Source: Arthrobacter sp. zg-Y769
Lineage (GTDB): Bacteria > Actinomycetota > Actinomycetes > Actinomycetales > Micrococcaceae
DNA: 64,000 bases
Assembly (NCBI RefSeq): GCF_020907405.1
Contig: NZ_JAJJOE010000001.1
Span: forward strand, 16,683 to 80,682
Reading direction: 5' to 3'
Translations under genes and position numbers: made by a program
In this document: positions 16,673-26,644 of the stretch, one piece after another
Layout of the letters: each line of letters begins with the position of its first letter
How positions within the stretch are numbered: the stretch's first letter is position 1
The notes under the pieces: model-generated
Seen by the model: only the letters and a program-made list of their open reading frames with translations
The model's database searches: none
What the model was told of the DNA's origin: nothing

Positions 16673-18163
16673 TTGACTGCTAATAGCCCGGCGGATAATT
16701 CCGCAACGAAAACTGATGTACTGCTGATCGGCGGCGGCATCATGAGCGCCACCCTTGGTGCGTTCCTGAAGCAACTCCAGCCAGATTGGGACATTTCCCT
16801 CTATGAGCGCCTTGACCGGGCGGGGCTGGAAAGCTCCGATCCCTGGAACAACGCGGGAACCGGCCATGCCGCGCTCTGCGAACTGAACTACAGCCCGGCC
16901 GCGGCCGACGGCTCCGTTGACCCGGCGAAGGCGGTGGGCATCAACGAGCAGTTCCAGGTTTCCCGGCAGTTCTGGTCGCATCTGGTCTCTGCAGGCCATA
17001 TCTCCAACAACTTCATCAACCCGCTGCCGCACATGAGTTTCGTCTGGGGTGACGCGCATTCAGAGTACCTGCGCCGCCGCTACGAGTCGCTGAGCGCACA
17101 GCCCCTGTTCAAGACCATGGAGTTCTCCGAGGATCCGGCCAAGCTGGCTGAATGGGCACCGCTGATTATGGAGGGCCGCGAGCCGTCACAGCGCGTTGCT
17201 GCCTCCCGCGTCGCCGGCGGCACCGACGTTGACTTCGGTGCGCTGACCCGTGAACTGGTCAACTACCTGGGTGCCAACGGCGTAAACCTGCACTTCGGCC
17301 ACGAGGTCGGCAACGTGTCCCGCTCTTCCACCGGCGGCTGGGATGTCAAGGTCAAGGACCGTGCCAGCGGTACCACCCGCACCGTTTCCGCCCGCTTCGT
17401 CTTTATCGGCGGCGGCGGCGGAGCCCTGCACCTGCTCCAGGCATCCGGCATCCCCGAGGGCAAGGGCTTTGGCGGCTTCCCCGTCTCCGGCCAGTTCCTT
17501 CGCTCCACGGACGATTCGATCATTTCCCGGCACAACGCCAAGGTGTACGGCCAGGCCTCGGTCGGTGCTCCGCCCATGTCCGTGCCCCATCTGGACACCC
17601 GCTTCGTGAACGGGAAGCGTTCGCTGCTGTTCGGACCGTACGGCGGCTTCTCCCCCAAGTTCCTGAAGACCGGTTCCTACCTGGACCTGCCCCTTTCGGT
17701 CCGTCCGTCCAACCTGGTGCCCATGCTGGGCGTGGCCAAGGACAACATGAGCCTGGTCAAGTACCTCGTCACCGAGGTAATGAAGACCCGCGAAGGCAAG
17801 ACCCAGGCACTCCAGGAATTCATGCCCTCCGCGAAGACCGAGGGCTGGGACCTCATCACCGCAGGCCAGCGCGTGCAGGTGATCAAGAAGGATCCGAAGA
17901 AGGGCGGGGTGCTGCAGTTCGGCACCGAGCTCATCACCGCCGCCGATGGCTCCATCGGTGCCTTGCTGGGTGCCTCCCCCGGCGCGTCCACGGCGCCGCC
18001 CATCATGATCAACCTGCTCAAGCGCGCCTTCCCCCGCCAGTTCGACGGCTGGGAGCCGAAGATCAAGGAAATGATCCCGGGCTACGGCGTCAAGCTCAAT
18101 GACAACGAGCACCTGGCGGCGGAGATCGAAGCCGACACCAATAAGGTCCTGGGACTTTCCTAG
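16673..18163 (+). CDS. mqo: Malate:quinone oxidoreductase
   Basis: The 496-residue membrane-associated FAD enzyme oxidises malate to oxaloacetate and passes electrons to quinone. The FAD motif [12 protein letters not shown] is near the N-terminus and the family stretch [20 protein letters not shown] follows. I use TTG at 16673 (MTANSPADN) with SD GGAGA, because homologues begin shortly before the FAD motif and a -10-like GATAAT at 16603-16608 would put the mRNA start just before the alternative GTG at 16622, leaving that GTG almost no leader. The gene stands alone. Confidence 0.9.
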   Translation: MTANSPADNSATKTDVLLIGGGIMSATLGAFLKQLQPDWDISLYERLDRAGLESSDPWNNAGTGHAALCELNYSPAAADGSVDPAKAVGINEQFQVSRQFWSHLVSAGHISNNFINPLPHMSFVWGDAHSEYLRRRYESLSAQPLFKTMEFSEDPAKLAEWAPLIMEGREPSQRVAASRVAGGTDVDFGALTRELVNYLGANGVNLHFGHEVGNVSRSSTGGWDVKVKDRASGTTRTVSARFVFIGGGGGALHLLQASGIPEGKGFGGFPVSGQFLRSTDDSIISRHNAKVYGQASVGAPPMSVPHLDTRFVNGKRSLLFGPYGGFSPKFLKTGSYLDLPLSVRPSNLVPMLGVAKDNMSLVKYLVTEVMKTREGKTQALQEFMPSAKTEGWDLITAGQRVQVIKKDPKKGGVLQFGTELITAADGSIGALLGASPGASTAPPIMINLLKRAFPRQFDGWEPKIKEMIPGYGVKLNDNEHLAAEIEADTNKVLGLS

Positions 18164-18282
18164 CACCCGGCAGTATCCGCGGCGTAGGCTGCCCCTCCGG
18201 GCAGACCTGCGCCGCGACATGCGTTCCGGCGCCGGCATAGCCGCGCCGCCCAACTCCAGTTCGCCCTTCCTAAGGCAGGATC

Positions 18283-21200
18283 ATGGATCGTTTGGCCAGG
18301 CTGTCCCTCTCCAACCGGGCGCTCATTGCCCTGATTACGGTCTTCGTGGCTGTTTTCGGAGTGATTTCAATGAGCTCCCTGAAACAGGAACTGATCCCGT
18401 CGCTGGAGTTTCCGCAGATCAGCGTCATCACCGCCCTGCCCGGTGCCTCCCCCGAAGTGGTGGATGCGCAGATCAGCGAACCGCTGGAAGGCGCCCTCAC
18501 CGCAGTCGAAGGCCTTGAGTCCTCTTCGGCCACGTCACGTTCGGGCATTTCCACCATCAGCCTGACCTTCGCCTACGGCACCGATCTGGACCGGGCACGC
18601 GGGCAGGTGGACCGGGCCATCTCCAACTCCCGGCAGTTGCTTCCCGACGATGCGAATCCGCAGTCACTGGCCGGGAGCATCAGCGACTTCCCGATTGTGT
18701 ACCTGGCGGTGTCCTCGGACGAGCCCCTGGCCGAACTCAACGCGGACCTGCAGCGACTGACGGTCCCCCGGCTGCAGAAGATCGAGGGAGTCCGCACTGC
18801 CGAGGTCACCGGCGGTGCAACCCGCCACGTAGCCATCCTGCCTGACAACGCCGCGCTGGCTTCCTCCGGGGTCACTGCCGCCGCGATTGTTGATGCCCTG
18901 GAGAACAGCGGCGCCCTGCTGCCGGCCGGAACTGTCCAGGAAGACGGCCGCACCCTGTCGATCCAGGTGGGCGCGCCGCTGGACAGCCTCGAAAAAATCT
19001 CTGCGCTGCCGGTCGAGTCCACGGAGTCGACGCCGGGCAGCACACCGGTCACCATCGGCGATGTGGCCTCCGTGGACATCACCGAGGATGAGGCCAGTTC
19101 GATCACGCGCACCAACGGTGAGGCCACCCTCGCCGTGTCCATCACCAAGACCCCTGCCGGGGACACGGTAGGCATCTCCCATGAGGTCATGGACCTGCTG
19201 CCCTCCCTCCAGGACGAACTTGGCGGCGGCGCCGTCTTCACGGTGATCTTCGATCAGGCCCCGTTCATTGAAAAATCCATCTCCGACCTCACCACCGAGG
19301 GCCTGCTCGGCCTCGGGTTCGCGGTGCTGGTGATCCTGGTCTTCCTGCTTTCCATCCGCTCCACCCTGGTCACCGCCGTCTCCATTCCGCTGTCCCTGCT
19401 GGTGACCTTCATCGGGCTGCTGGCCTTCGGCTACTCCCTGAACATCCTCACCCTCGGCGCATTGACCATTGCGATCGGCCGGGTGGTGGATGACTCCATT
19501 GTGGTGATCGAGAACATCAAGCGGCATCTGGGCTACGGCGAGGATAAACGCACCGCCATCCTCACCGCAGTCCGCGAGGTCGCCGGCGCCGTCACGGCGT
19601 CGACCCTCACCACCGTGGCGGTTTTCGCGCCCATCGCCTTTGTCGGCGGACTCGCAGGCGAGCTGTTCCGGCCCTTCGCTGTGACCACGACCCTGGCGCT
19701 GCTGGCCTCTCTGCTGGTCTCGTTGACGATTGTGCCGGTGCTGGCGTACTGGTTCCTGAGGTCCTCGCCGCAGGTTGCGGATCCGGCCGCCTTCCGCGCC
19801 GAGGCCGAGGAACGCGAGTCGCGGACGCTCCTGCAGCGCGGCTACCTGCCGATCCTGCGTACCACCCAGCGCCACCCCGTCTACACGGTGACCGCCGGAC
19901 TGATCATCCTGGTGGCTACGGCCGCCATGACCCCTCTGCTGCCCACCAACCTCCTTGGCGACACGGGCCAGAACACGTTCAGCGTGCGCCAGGAGCTGCC
20001 TGCGGGCACTTCCCTGGATCGCACCTCCGAGGCTGCCGGGGAAGTCGAAAAGGTCCTGGACGACGTCGAGGGCATCAAGGACGTCCAGGTGACCATGGGC
20101 ACCTCCACCTCCGGGCTGGCAGCGTTCACCAGCGGGGGCTCCTCGGTAGCCAACTTCACGGTCATCACTGAGGAAGGCGTGGACCAGGTGGCCCTGCGGG
20201 ATACCGTGCGGTCCGCCCTTGAGGACGTAGACGATGCCGGCGAGGTCACCCTGGGCAGCACCGGCGGCGGCTTCGGCACCTCCAACACTGTGGACATTTC
20301 CCTGTCCGCCGGGGATCCCGCGGATCTGCAGCCGGCCAGCGACGCCATCGTTGAGGCGATGTCCGACCTGCCCGGCGTCGCCGAGGCGAGCAGCAACCTG
20401 TCCTCCTCCCAGCCGGTGGTGCAGGTCAGCATTGACCGGGGCAAAGCCGTTGCTGCGGGACTGAACGAGCAGCAGATTGCCGGTTTGGTGGCCTCCACCA
20501 TCAGCCCGCTTCCGGCCGGAACCGTGCGGCTGGGCACCGATGACCTTCCGGTGCTCATTGGGGAAGGCACCCCCATCACTTCCCTGGAGCAGCTGAACGG
20601 CATCTCCGTGCCGGCCGGGTCCGGGACCGTACCGCTGAGCGCCCTGGCCACGGTGGAAGAGGTGGAGGTCCCGACGTCGGTTTCCTCCTCCGGCGGCGAA
20701 CGCACCGCCGTCGTCTCCGTCTCGCCCGACGGCGACAATCTCGGTGCCACCATCACCGAAGTCCAGTCCCGGCTGGCGGACGTCGATCTGCCGGCCAGCG
20801 TGACCGCGGAACTCAGCGGTGCCGCCACCCAGCAGAACGAGTCCTTCACCCAGCTGGGGCTGGCCCTGCTGGCGGCCATCGCCATTGTCTACGTGATCAT
20901 GGTGGCAACCTTCAAGTCCCTGCTGCAGCCGCTGATCCTGCTGGTTTCCATTCCGTTTGCCGCTACCGGTGCCGTCCTGCTGCTGCTGCTGACCGGGGTT
21001 CCGCTGGGCCTTCCCTCGCTGGTCGGTATGTTGATGCTGGTGGGCATTGTCGTGACCAACGCGATTGTCCTGATGGACCTGATCAACCAGTACCGGCAGC
21101 CGCGCGGCAATGAACCGGCCATGAATGTGGAGGACGCCATCTTCCGCGGCGCCCGCCAGCGGCTGCGCCCGATCCTCATGACCGCTCTGGCGACTGTTTT

Positions 21201-21417
21201 TGCGCTCACCCCGATGGCGCTGGGGATCACCGGCGAGGGCGGTTTCATTTCACGTCCTCTGGCCATTGTGGTGATCGGCGGCCTGATCTCCTCGACCGCA
21301 CTGACGCTGATCCTGGTGCCGGTGCTCTACCGTCTGGTGGAGGGAACCCGGGAGAAGCGGCAGCAGCGGAAGGCACAGGCGACAGCGCAAGCGAGCGAGG
21401 CAGAGGTTCGCGCCTAG
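18283..21417 (+). CDS. RND superfamily transporter, AcrB/HAE1-like
   Basis: 1044 residues with the RND layout: helix 1 at ~10-30, a large external domain, helices ~340-540, a second external domain, and a C-terminal helix bundle. Helix 4 has the paired acidic residues of the proton relay in IGRVVDDSIVVIENIKRHL. Length and organisation are those of HAE1 drug exporters, also seen in Bacillus SwrC, not of the mycobacterial MmpL group. There is no membrane-fusion or outer-membrane partner nearby, as expected for a monoderm. The ATG has SD AAGGCAGGA. Substrate unknown; lipid, surfactant or drug export are possible. Confidence 0.88.
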   Translation: MDRLARLSLSNRALIALITVFVAVFGVISMSSLKQELIPSLEFPQISVITALPGASPEVVDAQISEPLEGALTAVEGLESSSATSRSGISTISLTFAYGTDLDRARGQVDRAISNSRQLLPDDANPQSLAGSISDFPIVYLAVSSDEPLAELNADLQRLTVPRLQKIEGVRTAEVTGGATRHVAILPDNAALASSGVTAAAIVDALENSGALLPAGTVQEDGRTLSIQVGAPLDSLEKISALPVESTESTPGSTPVTIGDVASVDITEDEASSITRTNGEATLAVSITKTPAGDTVGISHEVMDLLPSLQDELGGGAVFTVIFDQAPFIEKSISDLTTEGLLGLGFAVLVILVFLLSIRSTLVTAVSIPLSLLVTFIGLLAFGYSLNILTLGALTIAIGRVVDDSIVVIENIKRHLGYGEDKRTAILTAVREVAGAVTASTLTTVAVFAPIAFVGGLAGELFRPFAVTTTLALLASLLVSLTIVPVLAYWFLRSSPQVADPAAFRAEAEERESRTLLQRGYLPILRTTQRHPVYTVTAGLIILVATAAMTPLLPTNLLGDTGQNTFSVRQELPAGTSLDRTSEAAGEVEKVLDDVEGIKDVQVTMGTSTSGLAAFTSGGSSVANFTVITEEGVDQVALRDTVRSALEDVDDAGEVTLGSTGGGFGTSNTVDISLSAGDPADLQPASDAIVEAMSDLPGVAEASSNLSSSQPVVQVSIDRGKAVAAGLNEQQIAGLVASTISPLPAGTVRLGTDDLPVLIGEGTPITSLEQLNGISVPAGSGTVPLSALATVEEVEVPTSVSSSGGERTAVVSVSPDGDNLGATITEVQSRLADVDLPASVTAELSGAATQQNESFTQLGLALLAAIAIVYVIMVATFKSLLQPLILLVSIPFAATGAVLLLLLTGVPLGLPSLVGMLMLVGIVVTNAIVLMDLINQYRQPRGNEPAMNVEDAIFRGARQRLRPILMTALATVFALTPMALGITGEGGFISRPLAIVVIGGLISSTALTLILVPVLYRLVEGTREKRQQRKAQATAQASEAEVRA

Positions 21418-21472
21418 CCGGGCAGGTCGGCTGCCGGTACGCAGGGCTAGCCTCCTGGGTGAGGCGGCAGGC

Positions 21473-23262
21473 TCAGAAAGGTGGCACCGCATCCGGCTGC
21501 GGATCCGCAACCTGGCCAGCGGCCGCCTCCGTTTGTGGCGGTCCGAGTTCCAGGAACGGCTCCGTACGGTAGACGCGGCCGGTCGGCGAAGTCCACTCAA
21601 TCACCCCTGGCGCGGGCTGACACGCTTTCCAGAAGCCCAGAGTCTTGAACCGGTGGTGCCGCCGGCAGAGGTGTTCCAGGTTTCCCTGAGCCGTGGGACC
21701 GCCGCGGGCCCAGTCGACGGTGTGGTCAATGTCCGAAACCGCGGCGTTGACCCTACATCCGCTGAACCGACAGGTTCCGTCCCGGGCGCGAAGCCAGCGG
21801 CGGAGCCCGGCCGGGACTTTTCTGCGCCGTCCCACCCCGAGGATTTCTCTGGTCTTTGGGTCCTGAGCCAGCCCGGTCCAGCCGACGGCGTTGCGGGCCA
21901 GCCTGCGGGCTTCTTCGGCGCTGATGGGGCCGTAGCCGTGCAGTTCTGCCGGCTGGTCGTCGGCTCCGAAGAGGGTTTCGGCGCTGATCAGCACCATGAT
22001 TTCGGTCCGAGGGACGATTCCCTCGTCCGGTCCGGCTGGGTGATCGGGGCCGCCCTTCGATCCGCTGCCTAAGCCGGTTCCGTCCTCGCCCCGGTTGGCT
22101 GTGCCAGTGTCATTGCTGGTGTGGCCGGTGCCGGGCCGGACTCCGGTCGCGTCTCGGGTTCCGGCCTCGTCCGGGGTTCCGGGCGTCGTGAACAGTCCCC
22201 GGCTGCCGGCCATCAGCAGCTGCGCCAAAATATCTGCGCGGAGCTGAACAGCGGTCCGGGAATCCCCGGCCGCCTGTTCACCCCGCGCTGCAGTACTAAG
22301 CGTTGTGTAGATCTGCTGGGCTTCCGCTGCCCGCAGGTATGCCGACAGGCAGGACATGCCGTCCTCTTCGCGGTCCAGGGTGACCTTGCGCTGCTCGAAC
22401 GCGGTCAGATGCCTCTTACTGACGGTCTCGGGAAACTTCTTTTCGCGCAGCCGTCGAGCCTTGCAGGCGAACTGGGCGCGGGTCTGGCCGTCCGCTGCTG
22501 CCAGTAGGTCAGCTTCGAACCCGGGCACTTCCGCGGCCGGCACGTTTTGGCACTGATCCAGGATCACCTGCGCGTGGGCGTAGCTCAGGCGTCCTTCTTC
22601 CAGGTTTTGCAGTGTTGCCGTCTGCGAAGTGCAGAGGCTCATCGCTTCACTGAGGAGCCGCTGACCGCTGACCTCGGAACATGCAGGATGGCCGCGCATT
22701 CAGACGCTGCAAGGCTAAAAGCCATCCCCGGTTCGATCCGCGCGGAAGGGGTATATCTGTCGTCCCGGAAGAGCTCCCCCATGCGGTTGACCAGGCGGGC
22801 CTGCAGCGCCTGCCCCCAGGAGATCAGGTGCGCGACCCGGCTGAGCGTTTCCCCTACTGCTTGGTCGTCGAACGATTCAAGGTTCTGCAGGGCGAGTGTC
22901 CCGGTAAAACCGTCCGGATAACTGAAGGCAGGATTCCCGGCTTCGAAATCGTTGGCTGGGGCAGCTCCGGCATCGGGAGCTGAACTGCCGGCTTCGGATT
23001 CGGGGGTGGTGGGAGCTCCGGGATGAGCGGCCTCGGCGTGCCCGGCAGGAACGGGACCCGTGTCAGGGGCGGAATGGTCCGCTGACTCGGTGCCGGGCTT
23101 GGCATGTGCAGCCGCGGAAGGCTCAGTGGCCAGATCCGCCCGATATACCGCCAAAGTAACGGGAGGGCAGGGCGCCTCCGCTTCACCAGCCTGCCCCGCC
23201 GGCTGCTGGTCCTCATGGTCTGGCTCTTCAGTTGTCCGTCCGGTATTCCCGAGCTGATCCAT
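21473..23262 (-). pseudogene. DUF222 - HNH endonuclease protein, disrupted by a frameshift
   Basis: Two overlapping frames make one protein. The 5' part (23262 to about 22670) has a low-complexity N-terminus and the start of DUF222 (HLISWGQALQARLVNRMGEL, ending HVPRSA). The 3' part (about 22670 to 21473) continues RLLSEAMSLC...SYAHAQVILDQ and has the HNH domain CRFSGCRVNAAVSDIDHTVD...HLCRRHHRFKTLG. The break lies at a tandem 7-bp repeat (22660-22673). The first frame stops at 22639. A two-base deletion or one-base insertion there would restore a family-like sequence. The family, which includes the mycobacterial 13E12 repeat proteins, is multicopy in actinobacteria. A sequencing error cannot be excluded. 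Confidence 0.8.
22660..22673. repeat. Tandem GCTGACC x2 at the frameshift
   Basis: Two head-to-tail copies of a 7-bp unit sit exactly where the DUF222-HNH frame is lost. A gain of one 7-bp unit would shift the frame by +1 and join the two parts. Confidence 0.8.
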
Positions 23263-23571
23263 ACCTCACGATTTCATCCGGCACTGACATTTCCCGCCCG
23301 AAAACAGGCCAAAAATGGTGCCCTCCAGAAACGAAAATTATCCGTCTTTTTACCCCGACTACCTACGTGTACGAGGCTGCGAGTTCTAACCCGGAATTCC
23401 CCTGTAAGCCCTTCTCTACGCTCCAGCGTCGTCCTCAACCTTCAACGCCTCCGCCTCCCCAGCCCTCCCCCGGGAGCCCCACCCGGGAATGAACCATCCC
23501 AAGTCACGGTTGAAGGATAAGTGCATGCATATGCATATACTTTAAGATCACCCCAATTTCCGGAGGCCAAC
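23263..23571. other. 309-bp divergent intergenic region
   Basis: This gap separates the DUF222-HNH gene (minus) from the flavin monooxygenase gene (plus). It is less GC-rich than the surroundings, has a TAATTT box for the minus strand near 23336, and holds the 24-bp palindrome described separately. I see no convincing small gene. Confidence 0.5.
23519..23542. promoter_or_regulatory. 24-bp palindrome, probable MarR operator overlapping a promoter
   Basis: The left half AAGTGCATGCAT and the reverse complement of the right half (AAGTATATGCAT) match at 10 of 12 positions. A -10-like TATACT (23536-23541) lies inside it, so bound repressor would block RNA polymerase. The monooxygenase starts 30 bases downstream and a MarR gene lies immediately after it. 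Confidence 0.6.
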
Positions 23572-24690
23572 ATGCAGATCGGTGTCTTCAGCGTCAGCGA
23601 CATCACCCAGGATCCCGTCACCGGGCGGATTCCCACCGAGGCAGAGCGGATCAAGGCGGCCGTCGCCATCGCCCGCAAGGTCGAAGAGATCGGCATGGAT
23701 GTCTACGCCACCGGCGAGCACCACAATCCGCCCTTCTACGCGAGCTCCCCCACCACTCTGCTGGGCTACATTGCCGCGCAGACCGAGCGGATCATCCTCT
23801 CCACCACCACCACGCTGATCACGACCAATGACCCGGTCAAGATCGCCGAGGACTTCGCCATGCTCCAGCACCTCGCCGACGGCCGGGTGGACCTGGTCCT
23901 GGGCCGGGGAAACACCGCACCGGTCTACCCCTGGTTCGGCAAGGATCCGCAGGATTCGGTGGAACTGACCGTGGAGAACTACAACCTCCTGCGCCAGCTG
24001 TGGGACAAGGAAACTGTGAACTGGGAGGGCAAGTTCCGCACTCCCCTGCGCAACTTCACAGCCACACCCCGCCCGCTCGACGGCGTCGCACCCTTTGTCT
24101 GGCACGGTTCCATCCGCACGCCGCAGGTGGCCGAAATCGCCGCCTACTTCGGCGACGGTTTCTTCGCCAACAACATCTTCTGGCCGAAGGAGCACTACAT
24201 GCAGCTGATCGGCCTGTACCGCGAGCGCTACGAGCACTACGGCCACGGCCGTGCCGACCAGGCGATTGTGGGACTTGGCGGACAGTTCTTTATGCGTAAG
24301 AACTCCCAGGACGCCGTGAACGAATTCCGCCCGTACTTCGACAACGCCCCGGTGTACGGCCACGGGCCGTCCATGGAGGACTTCACCGCACAGACCCCGC
24401 TCACCGTGGGCAGCCCGCAGGAGGTGCTGGAGAAGACCCTGAGCTTCCAGGAGTACTTCGGCGACTACCAGCGCCAGCTGTTCCTGATCGACCATGCAGG
24501 CCTGCCGCTGAAGACAGTGCTGGAACAGCTGGATCTCTTCGGGGAATACGTACTCCCGGAACTGCGGAGGGAATTTGATTCCCGCCGCCCGAAGGATGTT
24601 CCCGAAGGACCCACGCATGCTGCACGGGTGGCCGCCCGGAACGCTGCCGCAGACCAGGCAGCCGTCCCGCAGTCCCCCGCGGTTCAGTAG
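23572..24690 (+). CDS. LLM-class flavin-dependent monooxygenase
   Basis: The 372-residue protein is a luciferase-like TIM barrel that would use reduced FMN supplied by a separate reductase. Landmarks are GVFSVSDITQDP at the N-terminus, DVYATGEHHNPPFYASSP (about 42-59), and DGRVDLVLGRGNTAPVYPWFG (about 103-123). The substrate is not predictable; aldehydes, sulfonates and aromatic side chains are used in the family. ATG 23572 has a strong SD (CGGAGG). The C-terminal ~25 residues are an Ala-rich tail. The operator upstream and MarR gene downstream suggest induction by a small molecule. Confidence 0.85.
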   Translation: MQIGVFSVSDITQDPVTGRIPTEAERIKAAVAIARKVEEIGMDVYATGEHHNPPFYASSPTTLLGYIAAQTERIILSTTTTLITTNDPVKIAEDFAMLQHLADGRVDLVLGRGNTAPVYPWFGKDPQDSVELTVENYNLLRQLWDKETVNWEGKFRTPLRNFTATPRPLDGVAPFVWHGSIRTPQVAEIAAYFGDGFFANNIFWPKEHYMQLIGLYRERYEHYGHGRADQAIVGLGGQFFMRKNSQDAVNEFRPYFDNAPVYGHGPSMEDFTAQTPLTVGSPQEVLEKTLSFQEYFGDYQRQLFLIDHAGLPLKTVLEQLDLFGEYVLPELRREFDSRRPKDVPEGPTHAARVAARNAAADQAAVPQSPAVQ

Positions 24691-24699
24691 GCTGGGACG

Positions 24700-25155
24700 A
24701 TGCACCCTACCAATGACGTCACGGCGAAACAGGCAGCCGAAGCATGGGAGTCCCTGTTCCGCGTCCAGGTGGGCGTCATGCGGCGCCTGCAGCGGGATCC
24801 GGAGTTTCGGGAACTGACCATGCGGGAGTACGACGTCCTGTTCAACCTGACGCGCTGCCCCGGAGGCTGGATACGGCTCAATGAGCTCAACGAGCACCTA
24901 CTCATCAGCCAGCCCAGCCTGAGCCGGATGGTGGACCGGCTGCAGGCCCGGGGCCTGGTGCAGCGCCGGCCGGCAGAGCAGGACCAGCGCGGCGTCGAAC
25001 TGGCGCTGACCGAGGAGGGCCGGGCGGTCCAGCGGCGCCTGGGCCGTATCCACGTGCGCGGGATCCATGAACTTCTCACTCCCGCATTGGACAGCGCCGA
25101 GCTGGACCGCCTGAAGGAATTGACGGACAAGGTCCTGGCCAGCCTGGCCGACTAG
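24700..25155 (+). CDS. MarR family transcriptional regulator
   Basis: 151 residues with a central winged helix: IRLNELNEHLLISQPSLSRM as helix-turn-helix and RRPAEQDQRGVELALTEEG as wing, flanked by dimerisation helices. No conserved N-terminal Cys of OhrR type is seen, so a ligand-responsive type is more likely. It starts nine bases after the monooxygenase stop; TAGGCT, which includes that stop, lies six bases before the ATG and could give a separate leaderless transcript. Probable regulator of the palindrome at 23519-23542. Confidence 0.85.
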   Translation: MHPTNDVTAKQAAEAWESLFRVQVGVMRRLQRDPEFRELTMREYDVLFNLTRCPGGWIRLNELNEHLLISQPSLSRMVDRLQARGLVQRRPAEQDQRGVELALTEEGRAVQRRLGRIHVRGIHELLTPALDSAELDRLKELTDKVLASLAD

Positions 25156-25162
25156 CGTACGG

Positions 25163-26644
25163 CTAGGCCGCAGCCTCCTCCGACGCCGCCGCCGCCGCCA
25201 ATGGAGGATCGGCAAACGCCAGCCGGGGCACGAGCAGCAGGACGGCGGCCGCGATAAACGCCGTCACTGAACACACAGCCCAGACTGTCAGGTAGCCCTG
25301 CAGCGGTGCCACCGTCCCGGCGTCGGCCGCTCCGCCCGCGAGGGCGTCCGCAGCTGCTCCGGCCAGTGCAATTCCGAAGACCGCCGAGGCGAAGGACCCG
25401 CCGATGGTCTTGGTGGTATTGGTCAGTCCGGTCGCCATGCCGGTCCGGTTCAGCGGTGCCGCAGCAGCGGCAGCCGAGGGAAGCGCGGCCACCAGCGCTC
25501 CGGAACCGAGCCCGGCCACCACCATGTTCATCAGGGCCTGCGGCAGGGTGTCGTGGAAGGGCAGGAAAAGCCCGTAACCGACGCCGACGAGGAGCGAGGC
25601 CCCCACCAGGGTGTTCCTCGGGGTGGTCCGCCGTGCCGCCAGCGGGAACAGCAGGGCACCTACGAGCAGGGCAAGGACATAGGTGCCGATAATGATGGAC
25701 ACCTGCGAGGCAGCCAGCCCCAGGCCGTAGCCGTGCAGACCGGGATCGGTGCGGGCGAAGGTGGACATGGGTGCCTGTGCACCAAGCACTGAGATGCCGA
25801 ACAGCCCGGCGGTCAGCTGGACGGGCCACATGGACGGGCTGCGCAGCATCCGGAAGTCCACCAGCGGATCCTTCTGCCCGAGCTCGTACCGGACAAAGGG
25901 GATGAACGAGGCGACGCCGGCGGCAAGCACGGCCCACACCCACCAGGTGCCCGGACCGTTGATCCGCAGGAAGGTCAGCCCGGAGGTAAGCAGCAGCAGC
26001 CCGGCCGCCAGCAGTACGAATCCGGTCCGGTCCACGGTGCCGCCGTCCAGTGCCGTGGATTCCGGCACCCCGAAGTGCACCGCGAAAATGCACAGGGTCA
26101 CCGCGGCGGCGGGCAGGCACAGCGTGAACCAGAGCGGGAAGTGCTCCACCAGGACCCCGCCCAGCAGGGCACCGCCGATCACCCCCAGCTCCAGTGCACC
26201 CACCAGCAGTCCCGCCGCCTTGCGGGTAAGTACTGCCCGGTTGGGGGCATGGCGCACCCGGCTGAAGATCAGGGCAATCTCCATCGGCAGCCAGACCACG
26301 TAGAAGCCCTGGAGCGACCACGCCGCCAGGAACGTCCAGAAATCCGGCGCGAAGGCCACGCCCCAGGAAGCCGCGGCGGTCAGGACCGTGGAAACCAGCA
26401 GGATGCGTTTGTGCCCGTAGATGTCCCCGAGCTTGGCCAGGATCGGTACGGCGAGCGCGCTGAGCATCAGCTGGGCGGATTCAAACCAGTTGACGTCGCC
26501 GTCGTCGATCCCCAGGTGGCGGGCAATGTCGGTGAGCAGGGGCGTGTAGTAGCCCTGCAGGATGCCGCTGGTGATTTCGACCAGCACCAGGAACCCCACG
26601 AGGGGCCCGATCATGCGCAGCCCGGGCAGGGACGGCGCGGGCAT
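25163..26644 (-). CDS. MFS transporter, DHA2-like (14-helix type)
   Basis: 493 residues, almost entirely hydrophobic helices (about 12-14). The loop 2-3 motif A appears as LAKLGDIYGHKRILL near residue 68. The protein should be a proton-driven exporter in the cell membrane; substrate unknown. Its ATG overlaps the stop of the M20 peptidase gene by one base (TGATG), so the two are translationally coupled. An Lrp-type regulator starts the same transcription unit. Confidence 0.85.
   Translation of the reverse strand: MPAPSLPGLRMIGPLVGFLVLVEITSGILQGYYTPLLTDIARHLGIDDGDVNWFESAQLMLSALAVPILAKLGDIYGHKRILLVSTVLTAAASWGVAFAPDFWTFLAAWSLQGFYVVWLPMEIALIFSRVRHAPNRAVLTRKAAGLLVGALELGVIGGALLGGVLVEHFPLWFTLCLPAAAVTLCIFAVHFGVPESTALDGGTVDRTGFVLLAAGLLLLTSGLTFLRINGPGTWWVWAVLAAGVASFIPFVRYELGQKDPLVDFRMLRSPSMWPVQLTAGLFGISVLGAQAPMSTFARTDPGLHGYGLGLAASQVSIIIGTYVLALLVGALLFPLAARRTTPRNTLVGASLLVGVGYGLFLPFHDTLPQALMNMVVAGLGSGALVAALPSAAAAAAPLNRTGMATGLTNTTKTIGGSFASAVFGIALAGAAADALAGGAADAGTVAPLQGYLTVWAVCSVTAFIAAAVLLLVPRLAFADPPLAAAAASEEAAA

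Noticed and set aside
22630..22700. Programmed ribosomal frameshift in the DUF222-HNH gene
   Set aside because: No slippery heptamer or downstream structure is apparent at the junction; mutation or sequence error is simpler.
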